Translations under genes and position numbers: made by a program
Source: Zingiber officinale
Lineage: Eukaryota > Streptophyta > Magnoliopsida > Zingiberales > Zingiberaceae
Length of the DNA: 64,000 nt
NCBI RefSeq assembly: GCF_018446385.1
Contig: NC_055991.1
Span: 102,965,712 to 103,029,711, forward strand
Direction of reading: 5' to 3'
The notes under the pieces: generated by a model
Seen by the model: only the letters and a program-made list of their open reading frames with translations
Database searches by the model: none
What the model was told of the DNA's origin: nothing
In this document: piece after piece, positions 9,150 through 21,921 of the stretch
How the letters are laid out: each line of letters opens with the position of its first letter
How positions within the stretch are numbered: the stretch's first letter is position 1

Positions 9150-12100
9150 GCCGACGGATCCATTTTCCGCGGTATGATTTCCATTTATGCATTTACCGCT
9201 GATATATTAATTGATACTAGTAGCTCGCATTCTTTTATATCCTGTACCTTTATGCGAGAGATTGGTAGATTACCTACTGTTAGATCACAGCGATTGACTG
9301 TCTCCCTACCATCTGGTGATACTTTAGACGTCACCCAGGAGGTCAGAGGTTGCCCGTTAGACTTTGGCAACATGATACTTACGGTAGATCTTTTAGTATT
9401 GGAGATGGTCGAGTTTGATATCATTATTAGCATGGATTGGCTGTCAGTATATCATGCTACCGTTGATTGCCAGATGAGGGTGGTCACCTTCCGGCCTCCG
9501 AACCAACCCTCGTGGGATTTCACTGGCATCAGAGATGATGGCATATCGATCATTTCGGCGATTCAGGCTCAGAAATTGTTATCACATGGCTGTCAGGGTT
9601 TCCTATTATCTTTGATTAGTACAGACGACAACAGTAGTTCGCAGCTCTTCGACGTTCCAGTAATCCGAGAGTATCCGGATGTGTTTCCAGAGGAGCTACC
9701 TGGTTTGCCTCCTACAGGCCAGTGGAGTTCGCTATTGAGCTGATTCCGGGAACCGCGCCGACATCGAAAGCTCCGTATCGTATGGCACCAAAAGAGTTGA
9801 ACGAGTTGAAGGTTCAACTCCAAGAGCTTTTAGACAGGGGATTCATTCACCCTAGTGTTTCCCCATGGGGTTCTCCGGTATTATTTGTCAAGAAAAAAGA
9901 CGGCACTATGAGGTTATGTATTGACTACAGACAGCTGAATGCAGTGACCGTCAGAAATAATATCCATTACCACGGATCGAGGATTTGTTTGATCAGCTCA
10001 GAGGTACTTCAATGTATTCTAAGATTGATCTGCGATCCGGATATCATCAGCTGAGAGTCAGAGACTCAGATATTCAGAAGACAGCTTTTCGTACCAGATA
10101 CGGTCATTATAAGTTTTTGGTAATGTCATTTGGGCTTACCAATGCTCCAACGGTGTTTATGGACTTGATGAACCATATTTTTATTAAGTATCTGGATCAG
10201 TTTGTTATCGTTTTCATTGATGACATATTGGTCTACTCGCATTCCGAGGAGGAGCATGCACAGCATCTTCGTATAGTCTTGGAGATTCTTTGACGGCATC
10301 AGCTGTACGCGAAGTTCAGCAAGTGTGCATTCTGGTTATCCTCAGTCGATTTTCTGGGACATGTGGTTTCTAGCAGAGGTATTTCAGTTGATCCTCAGAA
10401 GATCGAGGCTGTCACCAATTGGGAGCAGCAGAAGTCAGTGCAAGAGATCCGCAGTTTTCTGGGACTAGCAGGATATTACCAACGTTTTGTCGAGGGTTTT
10501 TTGCGTATTGCTATGCCGCTGACACGTCTTACCAGGAAAGGCGTGAAGTTCACGTGGTCCGAGGATTGTGAGACCAGCTTTCAGGAGCTGAAGCGGAGAT
10601 TAGTGTCGGCTCCAGTTTTGGTCTTACCTTCTGGAGAGGATGGATTTGTACTCTATACCGACACTTCTCTACAGGGTTTGGGCGCTGTTCTGATGCAGCA
10701 CGGCAGAGTAGTCTCTTATGCTTCTCGTCAGCTGAAGGAGCATGAGAAGAACTACCCAGTTCATGACTTGGAGTTAGCTGCCATCATCTTTGCTCTGAAG
10801 CTTTGGCGGCATCATTTATACGGTATTACATTTGAGATTCTCACTGATCATAAGAGTCTCAAATATATTTTCACTCAGAAGGAGCTTAATCTCCGATAGA
10901 GGAGATGGATGGAGTTCCTGAAGGATTACGATTGTACCATTAGCTACCACCCGGGGAAAGCTAATGTGGTTGCAGATGCACTCAGCAGGAAGTCCAGAGG
11001 GACTTTGGCTTGCCACCGGACTTCAGTCACGGACTTGATTCAAGGTTTCTCTGAGTTAGACCTTGAGGAGCAGGGACCGACAGAGCAGGGTATTCTGGTT
11101 ACCATGGTTGCTCAGTCGTCGATCAGGATGAGGATCCGAGAGGCCCAGGCCAGTGATCAGCATTTGCAGTTTATTAGTAGTCAGATAGCTTCCGGGCAGC
11201 AGATCGAGTTCACACGAGACGAGGAGGGTATTATATACTTCCGAGGCAGGTTATGCGTACCTCAGTCTCATTCGGTCTTACAGGAGCTACTCCAGGAGGC
11301 ACACCGCTCTCGATTTGCGATCCATCCAGGCGGGACCCGTATGTATCGAGACTTGAGGCGTTCCTATTGGTGGAACGGTATGAAGAAAGACATCGTGGAT
11401 TTTATAGCTAGATGTCTTGTCTGTCAGCAGGTGAAGGCTGAGCACCAGAGACCTACAGGGTTACTTCAGCGGATTCCTATTCCTGAGTGGAAGTGGGATC
11501 ACATTACCATGGACTTTGTGGTAGGGTTGCCGAGGACACGACGAGGCCATGACGCGATTTGGGTAATCGTTGATCGATTAACCAAATCCGCACACTTCTT
11601 AGTGATCCGGAGGACTGATCCTCTGGATCGATTGGCATATCTGTATTGTCGGGAGATTATCAGACTACATGGTGTTCCGTTGAGTATCATTTCGGATAGA
11701 GATCCATGGTTCACATCTCGTTTCTGGCAGAGTCTGCAGCAGGTCTTGGGCACACAGCTCCATTTCAGTACAGCCTTCCACCCACAGACAGATGGACAGT
11801 CAGAGCGGACCATTCAGACTTTAGAGGACCTGCTGAAGTTATGTGTTATGGATTTTGGAGGCAGTTGGGAGGACCATCTGCCGTTAGTAGAGTTTGCTTA
11901 CAACAACAACTTTCATTCGGTTATCCAGATGGCACCGTTTGAGGCGTTGTATGGTAGACCTTGTCGGACACCCGTCCTCTGGGATGAGGTTGGAGAGGCC
12001 CAGTTGTTGGGACCTCATAGAGTTCAGCAGGATGGAGAGTTGGTCCGTACTATCAGACGGAGGATGTCAGAGGCGCAGGACCGCCAGAAGAGTTATGCTG

Positions 12101-12609
12101 ATCGGAGACGCAGACCACTAGAGTTCTCTGTTGGTGACCATGTATTTCTGTGAGTTTCACCCACGAAAGGGGTGAAGAGATTTGGCCTCAGAGGTAAGTT
12201 AGCTCCACGGTATATTGGCCCTTTCGAGATCTTGGAGAGGATCGGAGCGGTAGCTTACCGACTGGCACTACCACCGTCCCTGGCAGGCGTGCACGATGTA
12301 TTCCACGTATCTATGCTGCGGAGATACGTGCCCAACCCGACGCATGTGTTGGGAGATATTCCAGTTCCAGTTCAGCCTGACATTACATATGAGGAGATTC
12401 CGGTACGGATTCTGGATCGGAAAGAGTGTCAGTTGCGGAACAAGACTATCCGGCTGGTTAAAGTCGGATGGCAGCATCATTCGGACGAGGAGGCTACTTG
12501 GGAGCTCGAGGATACGATCCGAGCTCGATACCCCATCTTTTCACTTGAGGTATGTGATTTATTTACCGTTCAGCATTTATACTCTATATCTGTTGTTAGT
12601 ACTTGCTGA
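9150..12609 (+). pseudogene. Element B pol: PR-RT-RNaseH-IN-chromodomain, broken
   Basis: The domains are in gypsy order. Protease (from about 9174): the active-site triad reads DTS instead of DTG (LIDTSSSHSFIS, codon at 9212), a loss of a key glycine. RT has frameshifts near 9715 and 9965 and a stop at 10291; its YVDD-type site reads FIDD (about 10215). RNase H spans about 10640-10899, ending in a stop at 10897-10899. Integrase has the HHCC finger (CLVCQQVKAEHQ) and core motifs (TMDFVVGLP, SDRDPWFTS). A stop lies at 12151-12153. The GPY/F motif (YIGPFEIL) and a chromodomain-like end ([16 protein letters not shown]) follow, which places it among chromoviruses. At least six lesions make it inactive. 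Confidence 0.9.
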
Positions 12610-12657
12610 TGGTAGATAACGAAATTTGGGGACCAAATTTTTATTAGTGGGCGAGAA

Positions 12658-15532
12658 TGTAAAATACCGGAAAATAGGCGAATATTAATAAGGGAATTTT
12701 CCGGAATTTTTAGAAATTTTTCGGAGCTCGTATGGACGAGTTAACGGGGATAAAAATAGGGCCTGGGAAAAAAAACCTGTTTTGGGCTACCCATTTAAGC
12801 GAGGAAATGTTTATTTCTTAAATTCTTTTTTCTTTTTATTTTATTTTCTCTTTTCCTTAATTCCTCCGCTTCTCTCCCTCGCGCACCCGTGCCGCTCCCT
12901 TCTTCTTCCCGACGCCGCCCTTCCTTTCTCCTCCTTGCCCTAACCGCCGGCGGCGGTTACTCCTCCTCGAGCATACAACCCCTCCGCCGAGCCCTCCTCT
13001 TCATCTTCTCCTCTTATCTGTGAAGCCGAGCCCTCCCGCCTAGCGCCGATCGCCTCTGTGACTAGCGTCACCGCCGACGCCGCCTCCGGATTTTTCCCTC
13101 CCTTCCTCTAGTCCGACGAGACACCGCCGGCCTTCCTTCTGCCGACGCCGCCATCTTCGACCCTAGCGTCGACCGCCCCTTTCACTGGAGAGTCGAGCCC
13201 TAGCCTCAGCCGCGACACCCATCTCTTCGGCGACATCCGAGCACAGCCGACCACCGTCCCTTTCTGCCCTAGCGCCAGTTCACTAGCATCCAGCGGCGAG
13301 TCTTTCTTCCATCTCGCTACTGCCTCCATATCGTCTCCCTCACTGTGGTCACGCCTCCTGTGCCCTACCTCCGAACCTTGCCTCCTTCTCAGAGCAGAAG
13401 TGGCTCGGCAGTGTGACAGCAAGGTAAGATTATTAGGTTGTTGTTGTATTGTGATCTCCATTTTTGATCTCATGTTTGATGTCCGACCAGTAAGGGAAAA
13501 ACCTGCAAGGAGTTGTTCTAAGGACTTTTCTTGGGTCCGGTGGCCACCATCCAGTGACTACCTTTCTCCGGCAGCAAGATCCCTGCTGAAAAGTAAGGTA
13601 AGGTGATTAGGTTATTCTGGGAATTGGGGTATCTGTTGGAAATTAATTTCTTGAACCCCATTTTATGATATGGACAATGAATTGCAGGGCTTTACTTGGG
13701 TTTCTAGCAGTTGCTGGCGACTGACCTGTCTGGCTGTGATTTAACCGGAGAGGTTTAGTGTTGAGGTGATGAATAGAGGACTTGTTTCAATTTTATTAGC
13801 GTACACAGGAATTTGATATGTTTTGTAGTTGGACGATCATGTGAATGTCGATTAGGTTTATGTGTTTTTGAAATTAGGGTTTTTGCCCTAATTTAGGGTT
13901 AAAGAATTTATTTAGTTATTTATAGGAATTTAGCTAAATAATCGTATATCTATTGGTATTACAGGACTTTGACGCGAGACGGGTATCTCGACGTCGGACT
14001 TGGACGATTGGATCTTTCTTATTGGAGGCGAGTACTTTTGACTTATTGTCTTTGATATGCATAGTAGTGAAATTAACAAGTTGCATTAATTATGTTCCTC
14101 ATTTGTTTCGGTTAATCACTACCCGATTACCTGTTACCTACTTGATTGATTGTTTGTTTTGCATTTCGTGTTGTTATGTACCTGATTACACATGCTCATA
14201 GGGGTAGTGATATAACCATACCTCACCATGTTCAGGACCTAGGATTGATACCTTATCTGATCAGTGTACTTTGATGTGATTTATTTACTATGGTGCACAT
14301 TATATGTGTATGTAGATTTGTTCAGTATATTACCATGCTTAGTGTCATGCACCATTCGCATGATTGCATGCTGTGTGATAGATTGCTCCATTATTGTCGA
14401 GCACATTGCCAGTTTCATCACTGTTCGGTGCTCCGTTGTGACGCTCATGGGTAGCGTGACGCAGCGTGGTAGCACGTCAGTTTGCTCTTCCGGTGCTCCG
14501 TTGGTCCGCTCAGGGGTAGTGTGACGCAGCGTGTAGCACGTTAGAGATCCCTCCCCGTCATAGTGTACTGGGAGATGAGAGCATTGCGCTCCCCCATTTA
14601 TGATTTGGGGTAGGAGTATGTGTGTACTCTGACAGCATCCCGTCCACTCGGTCACTCATTAGGAGTAGTGATGCAGAGTGCACGGTCGTCACAGCCCTTC
14701 CCACTTGGTCCCACTTTTATTGTGAGTTGGCTGACTGGCGTCAGGGGTGATCTGACATTGGCATCATATGCATGATGCATTTATTGCTTGTGTTTGTGTT
14801 TGCTGCATTTATATGCTGCATATTGTTTGGATACCTATGTTTGATATGCATACAGGTCTTCTATATCTTTCGGACTGTTTGTCCTTATACCCAGGTCTTG
14901 GTTAGTACAGTTTCTCTCCTGTTTACTTCGATTTGCATTTACCTTTATTTTTATCAAGAGACTGTACGCATGATTAGTGCTAGGTGTTGTTTCCTTACTT
15001 TGCATATCAATTGTACCTGCTGAGTGTTGGACTCACCCCGCCTCTATTGTTGATATTTTCAGGTTGAGGCTGTCCGGAGCAGTTCCAGTCGCTAGTCCCC
15101 ATCTGCACGTAGTGCTAGTCCTCTGCTGGTCTTGAGTTGCTATTTTATCTTAGATTCTCTATCAGACTTTGTTTTTAGTATTGTATCGTTTTAATTATGG
15201 ATAGTGTATGGATTCATATCGTTTGATGGATTTTTGATATGATTTGGATTTATTCTACTACATGCCTACCTGGACGGCAGAAGAGGTGAGTTCATCGGAT
15301 TTGAGCTTTACGAGTGTAGTTGAGTAGGGTGGATTTTGAGTCATCGTATTACTGATATGTTTATTTCTATTAAACTGCGTGGAATGCCTGTGTGACTGTT
15401 TTATTTTTTTGTTATTATTCCAGCCGCATGTGGCTGAGGTATATAGTGATTGTAGAAAGTTTCAGATTGTCCGCCGTACAGGGGAGATGCTGCCGAAATT
15501 TTCTTGGACAGAGACTCTTCCGGGGCGTGACA
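12658..15532 (+). repeat. 3' LTR of element B
   Basis: It is 2,875 bp, beginning tgtaaaatacc and ending ggggcgtgaca, followed by target duplication ataac. A purine-rich tract (agtgggcgagaa, 12646-12657) precedes it. It is homologous along its length to the inverted solo LTR at 16163-18895. The first 500 bp is C/T- and CpG-rich; the rest is AT-rich. The stretch 12610-12645 is 3' untranslated sequence. Confidence 0.9.
14427..14545 (+). repeat. 65-bp tandem duplication within B LTR
   Basis: Two copies of a sequence beginning ggtgctccgttg and ending gtagcacgt start at 14427 and 14492 (period 65). The inverted solo LTR has the same duplication at about 17155-17275, so it belongs to the family and is not a local event. 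Confidence 0.75.
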
Positions 15533-16162
15533 ATAACTGTTAAGAAAATCTCCAACAGATGATTCAAAGTGTTAACCTAATCATAGTGTCTTATCTAGCT
15601 TCTTAAATATCAATTATTTCTCTATCAAAGCCGAAATCTCAAATCCCTTTGAGTGGTTAAATTCTAAAAATCATTTCCCTTTTTCCTCCTATGACTTCAG
15701 ATACCACCATGGTTTAATTATGATATCTATACTTCTTAAGATCTTTGAACCTTGATTTCTCTCTCAAGTAATTCAACAAATTGATTCTTGCAATCCTACT
15801 AATTTCTTAGTTAAGTTGACACTTTCGCAAATCAAATTCAGTGAAGTTGCATGCTTTTGAATCATAAGAGGCTAAGACAAGATAGAATACCAATAGACAA
15901 TGAGATAATAGTAAATTTAGTTGAGGTTTCTGGTTAGAAAATTTCTAAATGGATTGGCACTCAACGACTCCAAGTTGACACTTGATCAGGAATGGGGCTA
16001 CAGATTATAATAGCTAACAATAAGCTTCAAAGACTGATCATCTACATTTCATAACACAAAACCAACCAAAATTAAGCTTGCTGAAATTTAAAACAGCCAC
16101 TCAAGCATCAATCATAATTTGCATTACTCTATAGGTTGTGAACTAAACAATTTAATTCCATC
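15533..16162 (-). repeat. 5' LTR of element A, segment 2 of 4
   Basis: It includes the second ataac copy (15533-15537) and continues the sequence seen at about 411-1037 of the left LTR. It ends at the ccatc duplication (16158-16162) of the next insertion. It has no genes. Confidence 0.9.
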
Positions 16163-18895
16163 TGTCACGCCCCGAAGGAGTCCCTGTCCGAAGAAATTTC
16201 GGCAACATCTCCCCTGTACGGCGGACAATCTGAAACTTTTCTACAAGCACTATATACCTCAGCCACATGCGGCTGGAATAATAACAAAAATAAAGCAATC
16301 ACCACGCAGTTTAATAGAAACAAACAAAGCAGTAATAAGATTACTCGAAAACAACCCTACTCAACTACACTCGTAAAGCTCAAATCCGATAAACTCACCT
16401 CTTCTGCCGTCCAGGCAGGCATGTAGTAGAACAAAACCAAATCATACCAAAATCCATCGACAAATATAATCCATACAAGCTCCAAGTATCTAAACAATAC
16501 AACATCAAAACATAATCTAAAACATAAAATCAAAAGATAAGTAAATAGTCTAGTGGCTGCAGGGGACTAGCACTACGTGCAGTGGGGACTAGCGACTGGA
16601 ACTGCTCCGGACAGCCTCAACCTGAAAATATAACAACAATGGAGGTGGGGTGAGTCCAACACTTAGCAGGTACAATTGATATGCAAAGTAAGGAAATAAC
16701 ACCTAGCACTAATCATGCGTACAGTCTCCTGATAAAAGAAAGGTAAAATGCAAACCGAAGTAAACAGGAGAGAAATTGTACTAACGAGGACCTGGGTATC
16801 AGGACAAACAGTCCGAGTGGTATAGAAATCCTGTATGCATGTCAAACATAGGTATCCAAACAATATGCAGCATATAAATGCAGCAAACACAAACACAATC
16901 AATAAATGCATCATGCATATGATGTCAATGTCATGGTCACCCCTGACGCCAGTCAGCCAACTCACAACAAAAGTGGGACCAAGTGGGTAGGGTTATGACG
17001 ACCGTGCACTCTGCATCACTACTCCTGATGAGTGACCGAGTGGACGGGATGCTGTCGGAGTACATACATACTCCTACCCCAAATCGTAAATGGGGGAGCT
17101 CAGTGCTCTCATCTCCCAGTACACTATGACGGGGAGGGATCTCTAACGTGCTACACGCTGCATCACACTACCCATGAGCGGACCAACGGAGCACCGGAAG
17201 AGCAAACTGATGTGCTACCACGCTGCGTCATGCTATCCATAAGCGTCACAACGGAGCACCGAACAGTGATGACACTGGCGATGTGCTCGACAATAATGGA
17301 GCAATCTATCACACAGCATGCAATCATGAGAATGGTGCATGTCACTAAGCATGGTAATATACTAAATCAATCTATGGACATATAACGATGTGCACCATGG
17401 TGAACAAATCATATCAAAGTACACTGATCGAATAAGGTATCAATCTTAGGTCCTGAACATGGTGAAACATGGTTATATCACTACCCCTATGAGCATGTGC
17501 AATCAGGTACATAACGAGACGAAATGCAAAACAAACAATCAATCAAGCAGATAACAGGTAATCGGGTAGTGATTAACCGAAACAAATAAGAAACATAATT
17601 AATGCAACTTGTTAATTTCATTACTATGCATATCTAAGACAATAAGTCAAAAGTACCCGCCTCCGAAAATAGAAAGGTCCAATCCGACTCCGAGATACTC
17701 GTCTCGCGTCAAGGTCCTGTATATTAAACATAAGGTCTAGTTTAGCTAATTCTATCATACCACAATTAGCCAAATTAAATTCTAATCCAATTTAAGAAGT
17801 TCTAAATTGAATCCAACTAATCCATCCAACACAATTAATGAACCCTAAGTAAATAAATTCAGTTGGTCAACTAGGGTTAGTTCCTTAACCCTAATCATTT
17901 CTTATAGCCCTAATAACCATATCCCCTTCATAACTAAAATTAAATCTAGTTCGTATTCGGAATTACCTCCTCCACTTACCTAATTCTGAAGCCTCAATCA
18001 GTGATGTTACTGGCGAAACAGGGATAATTGCTGGAACCCAAGAAATAACCTGTGATTCACTGTCCATATCAAAAATGGAAATCAAGAAATCATCACACCA
18101 ACCATAACCAAACTCTAGATCAATCTATGCTCCTTACCTCTATTCACAGCTAAGAGTGGCGGCTAAAATAGGGATGCCGGCTACTGCGATTCAAGGTAAA
18201 CAGCTCTACGGTGGCAGCAAGCAGCACAGAAGCTAGTAGTAGCACTAGATCCAAATAAGTGGCTCGGCAGAACCTGATGGCCGGCGATGGTCAGAGGTGC
18301 ACTGTGGGTTGCAGCCACCAATCGGCTGCAAGGGATGAGAGTGAAGTCGGCTAGGGCAGGGAGGAGTCTCGGCCGCGTCTACTGTGGGGGCGTCGCCGTT
18401 GTCCCGTGTGGTGGTGGCGGCAACGGAGCGACGTTAGGGAAGACGACAGTGGGTCGGCAGTGGCTCAAGCGACGTCGGTGCTTGGACAGGAAGGAAGAGG
18501 AGAGGAAGTAGATTGTCTCGGTGGCTGGCGGCTAGGGCACAGGGAAAGGGGTCGGCGTCGGCAGAGGAGAAGAAGAAGAATCCTTGTCGAGGGGTTTTTG
18601 TCGCGTGGGAGGGGAAGAAAGGAACCACCGAGGCAGTTAGGGCAAGGAGAGGGCACGGGCGGCGTCGGGGAGAAGAAACTGAGGAAACGGCGAAAAATGA
18701 AGGAAAAAGGAAAAATAAATAAAGAAAAAGAATTCAGAAAAATTCAACTTTTCCTCATTTAATTGGGGCAGCCAAAACAGACTTTTCCGAGCCCCATTTT
18801 ATCCCCGTTAACTCGTCCGTACAAGCTCCGAAAAATTTTCGAAAAATTTCCAAAAAATTCCCTTATTAATATTCGCCTATTTCCGGTATTTTACG
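16163..18895 (-). mobile_element. Solo LTR of the B family, inverted
   Basis: This 2,733-bp LTR is in minus orientation. It begins tgtcacgcccc, the inverse of B's LTR end, and ends ggtattttacg, the inverse of B's LTR start with the last base changed. The target duplication is ccatc (16158-16162 and 18896-18900); the empty site is at about 1034 in the left LTR of A. It has no internal region. Open frames in it (for example 18406-18762) lie in G/A-rich sequence antisense to the pyrimidine-rich LTR start and are not genes. Confidence 0.92.
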
Positions 18896-19583
18896 CCATC
18901 ACAGTCATTAGTTCCGTTCTGTAACATTCCCATTGAGATCAGTTCTATTCAATAACAGTCCCATGGCTTAACTCAAGAGTATAAACATATAAGAGCCTAA
19001 AATCTTAACGACAGCACAGTAGTAAATCAATACTTAAAGAGACCACCCAAAAACATCATTAATCTATAAACATTTAATCTAACCTTTCTATTCAATCTTC
19101 GTTTCTCATTTCTGCCAAATAATTCAAACCTAATCCACAAGTCACAACAGACTCAATAAATTCCATTGCCAACAAATAAAATTCACAACCAGCTGCGCTA
19201 GTAACCAAAAGCAGAATTCGATCAAGACTTGAAACATCTACCATAATCTGACCGAAATCTTCATGTGCCAGAAAAGAACCGGAACAAATCAAACCTTAAT
19301 TCCCCTTCCTTCTTTTGAGATTCATGGCAGAACATCCAAACTAAAAATCTTGCAACATGCTTCGAAATTAAGGAGAAAAGACCCGAAACCACTCTTACTG
19401 CAGGTGAGTAGCAACTTACCATGATTCTTGAATTCAAACCGAAGGAGAAAACCTTTAGGGTTTGCGGAGAACTCGAACTTCCTATCCCTCTTCGTGTCCT
19501 CAAGCTCTCCTCGAAGAACCAGCCTCTATTCCGTGAAGATCTCACGGAATTTGCTCTCCGCCGGCCGCCGGAAACGAAGCTAG
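18896..19583 (-). repeat. 5' LTR of element A, segment 3 of 4
   Basis: It matches about 1033-1721 of the left LTR, between the B-family solo LTR and element E. It ends in gctag (19579-19583), the E target duplication. Confidence 0.9.
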
Positions 19584-20541
19584 TGTTGGAGTGTATACTG
19601 AAAGCCTAAGCTTTGTAAACATTCATTATGAATAAAGAATCACATTTGGTCTAATTATCTACATTTGTTTATAGTTGTTCATTTAATTTATATTGTAGAT
19701 AACATAGTATGTGGTGTCACATACAGAAGATGATGTTATCAGTACCTTATAAATTATAAACAGTAGCTCACGACCAGAATGGAAAGGAACAAACCATTAG
19801 AAGGTCGTAGTGTAATTAGGTATTAGTTTATCTTGACTATATAATTACACTAGTACACTCAGAGTGTATTGAGTAGGACCATTTGAGGTCGTTCCTTTTA
19901 TACTGACTTTATAAAGGAACAAAGACCTCAGTTATTATGGAAGTGTGTGCTCTTAATCCTAATATAATAACAAGCACATATGTTTGATATTTATTTCTTT
20001 AATTTATCAATGGGTGAGATTTAGTTCGATGAATCAATAAACCCGATAAATTGGGAAATGGTATCACTCATAGTGTGTGTTGTTGATTATAGAAGGAAAC
20101 TATGTCCTAGTGATACTAGGTTGATAATGTCCTCAAGAGGAGCTCATAAAGATTGTCATGTTAAACCCTGCAGGTGGACTTAGTCCGACATGATAATAAG
20201 GTTGAGTGGTACTACTCTTGGACTTAGACATTAATTAAATGAGTTGTCAGTAACTCACTTAATTAGTGGACATTCGATATCTTAAACACAGGGAGACTAA
20301 CACACTCATAATAAGAAGGAGCCCAAAAATGTAATTTGGGATTGGTGCGGTAGTTCAATGATAGTTCTCTAGTGGAATGAATTATCATTGATAAAATTAA
20401 AGTTGTGTGTTCGGGGCGAACACGGGATGCTTAATTTTATCGGGAGACCAAAACCAATTCCTCCTCTCGGTCCCTATCGTAGTCTCTTATTTATAGAGTA
20501 CTATACTCACATATACCCACCTTCTATACCCACCTAAAGGG

Positions 20542-20638
20542 GGCCGGCCAAGCTAGCTTGGGAATCAAGCTAGGGCCGGCCTAAGCTTGGGTTTAAGGTG
20601 GCCGGCCCTAGCTTGAACCCAAGCTAGTAGGGCCGGCC
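20542..20638. repeat. GGCCGGCC double hairpin in E LTR
   Basis: Four GGCCGGCC octamers (20542, 20574, 20600, 20631) bracket two hairpins. The first has CTAGCTTG/CAAGCTAG with a 5-base loop inside GGCCGGCC arms. The second has GGCCGGCCC and TAGCTTG arms with a 3-base bulge. The 3' LTR has the same structure (about 27976-28070) with its first octamer mutated. LTR F carries the palindrome AAGTGGCCGGCCACTT near 39226. Confidence 0.75.
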
Positions 20639-21092
20639 ATAATTAATTAAAAAGAAAATTTAATTTTAATGTTTATTATTATGTGGAAGATTTAATTTGA
20701 AGAGAATTAAAATTAAAATATCTCTCTTGTAAAAGATTTACAAAAGATTAAAGAAAGAGATTAGATCTCTTTCCTTATTTGTAGATTGGAGAGATGTTTT
20801 ATTTTCTCTTTAAAATTATTCACATGTTAATAAAATTAAAATTATAGATATTTCCTTTTATTAACCATGAAGAGATTTTAAAGAGAAATTTTATTTTTTT
20901 AAAATTTCCGGAAACAAATAAGGAAAGTTTTAATTGTTGATTGAAACTTGTCCAATTTGCTTCCTATTGATTTGGCCGGCCATCATTGTTTAATTGGGGA
21001 AATATTATTTTATTTTTCTCAATTAAATCATGTCAAGGAAATTAAGGAAAATTTATTGTAATTAAATTTCCTAATTTACCTAGGCCAAGGAA

Positions 21093-21098
21093 TATAAA
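21093..21098 (+). promoter_or_regulatory. TATA box of E LTR
   Basis: TATAAA sits in an AT-to-GC transition (caaggaatataaaagaagg), in a typical place about 830 bp before the LTR end. The 3' LTR copy is at 28523-28528. The start of transcription would be about 30 bp downstream. Confidence 0.55.
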
Positions 21099-21921
21099 AG
21101 AAGGGGTGAGGGTGCCTTCACAAGACACAACATCTATTATTCCTCTCCCTCTTTTGTTCCTTGGTGTGGCCGGCCATCATCTCCTTCTCTTCCTCTTGTG
21201 GTGGCCGAACCTCTCCCTCTCCCTTGGAGTTCTTGTGGTGGCCGGATACTACTCGGAGAAGAAGAAGAAGAAGGAGAGAAAGCTAGCATCTCTTGGAGCT
21301 TGGTGGTTGGTGGTTTCTCATCTTGGAAGATCGTTGCCCACACAACGTCCGAGGTTAGAAGAGGAATACGGTAGAAGATCAAGAGGTTTTTCTACAAGGT
21401 ATAACTAGTAATTTCTATTTCCGCATCATGCTAGTTATTTATGGAAATAATACCAAATACAAGAGGCTTACGTTCTAGTATTTCGAATATGTTTTTTCGA
21501 AGTTGTGTTCTTTTGTTTCTTTCTTTTCCTTGTGATTTGATTGTTCTCTTTGGTTAACCTAAAGTTATTTTAGGAAATTAAATATTAGCTTTCTATTAAA
21601 GGTTTTGTCTAGTCGGTGGTGGTTGCTCCCATATCCAAGAAGGCCATGTGCCTCGCCACGTCGATCGGGAACCTTTATGGAAATTAATATTTAATGGAAT
21701 TAATAACTTAAGGAGACTTGGGTCGAACGTGTTAAGTTCCCAGAGATCCAAGTCAAAACCTAAAAGAACAAATAGATTAAGTTTTGGATCAAACGTGTTA
21801 AGTTCCGCAGGAGATCCAAAATTTAATTTAAAAGAACACATGGTAGCTAGGAAAAGGTTCAGATCTTTGTACAAAATTTTTGTACAGTGGAACCTATAGG
21901 CTTTCCGAGTAGCAACCAACA

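Larger units (their letters stand above)
5564..15532 (+). mobile_element. Ty3/gypsy chromovirus-like element B, lacking its 5' LTR
   Basis: It is inserted in the 5' LTR of A with target duplication ataac (5559-5563 and 15533-15537); the uninterrupted sequence is in the left LTR at about 411-415. It contains a leader with three primer-site motifs, a broken gag split by a solo copia LTR, a broken pol with chromodomain, and one 2,875-bp LTR at the 3' end (12658-15532). At the 5' end only tgt, matching the first three bases of the LTR, stands between the duplication and the primer-site region. A 5' LTR is therefore absent, through deletion or assembly collapse. Confidence 0.88.
19584..21921 (+). 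repeat. 5' LTR of element E
   Basis: It begins tgttggagtg and ends caaccaaca. It holds GGCCGGCC hairpins (20542-20638), a TATA box (21093-21098) and an A/T-rich start. The 100-codon frame at 21106-21408 is repeated in the other LTR but begins with GTG and reads LTR leader sequence, so it is not called a gene. Confidence 0.93.

Noticed and set aside
13108..13473. 121-residue minus-strand frame in B's LTR
   Set aside because: It lies in a C/T-rich part of the LTR where stops are rare by composition; the inverted solo LTR does not keep the same protein.
18406..18762. 118-residue Arg/Glu/Gly-rich frame
   Set aside because: It is the antisense of the pyrimidine-rich LTR start in the B-family solo LTR; low complexity with no homologue pattern.
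21106..21408. 100-residue frame repeated in both E LTRs
   Set aside because: It starts with GTG, just after the expected transcription start, and its identity is explained by LTR identity; no sign of coding constraint can be seen from two copies.
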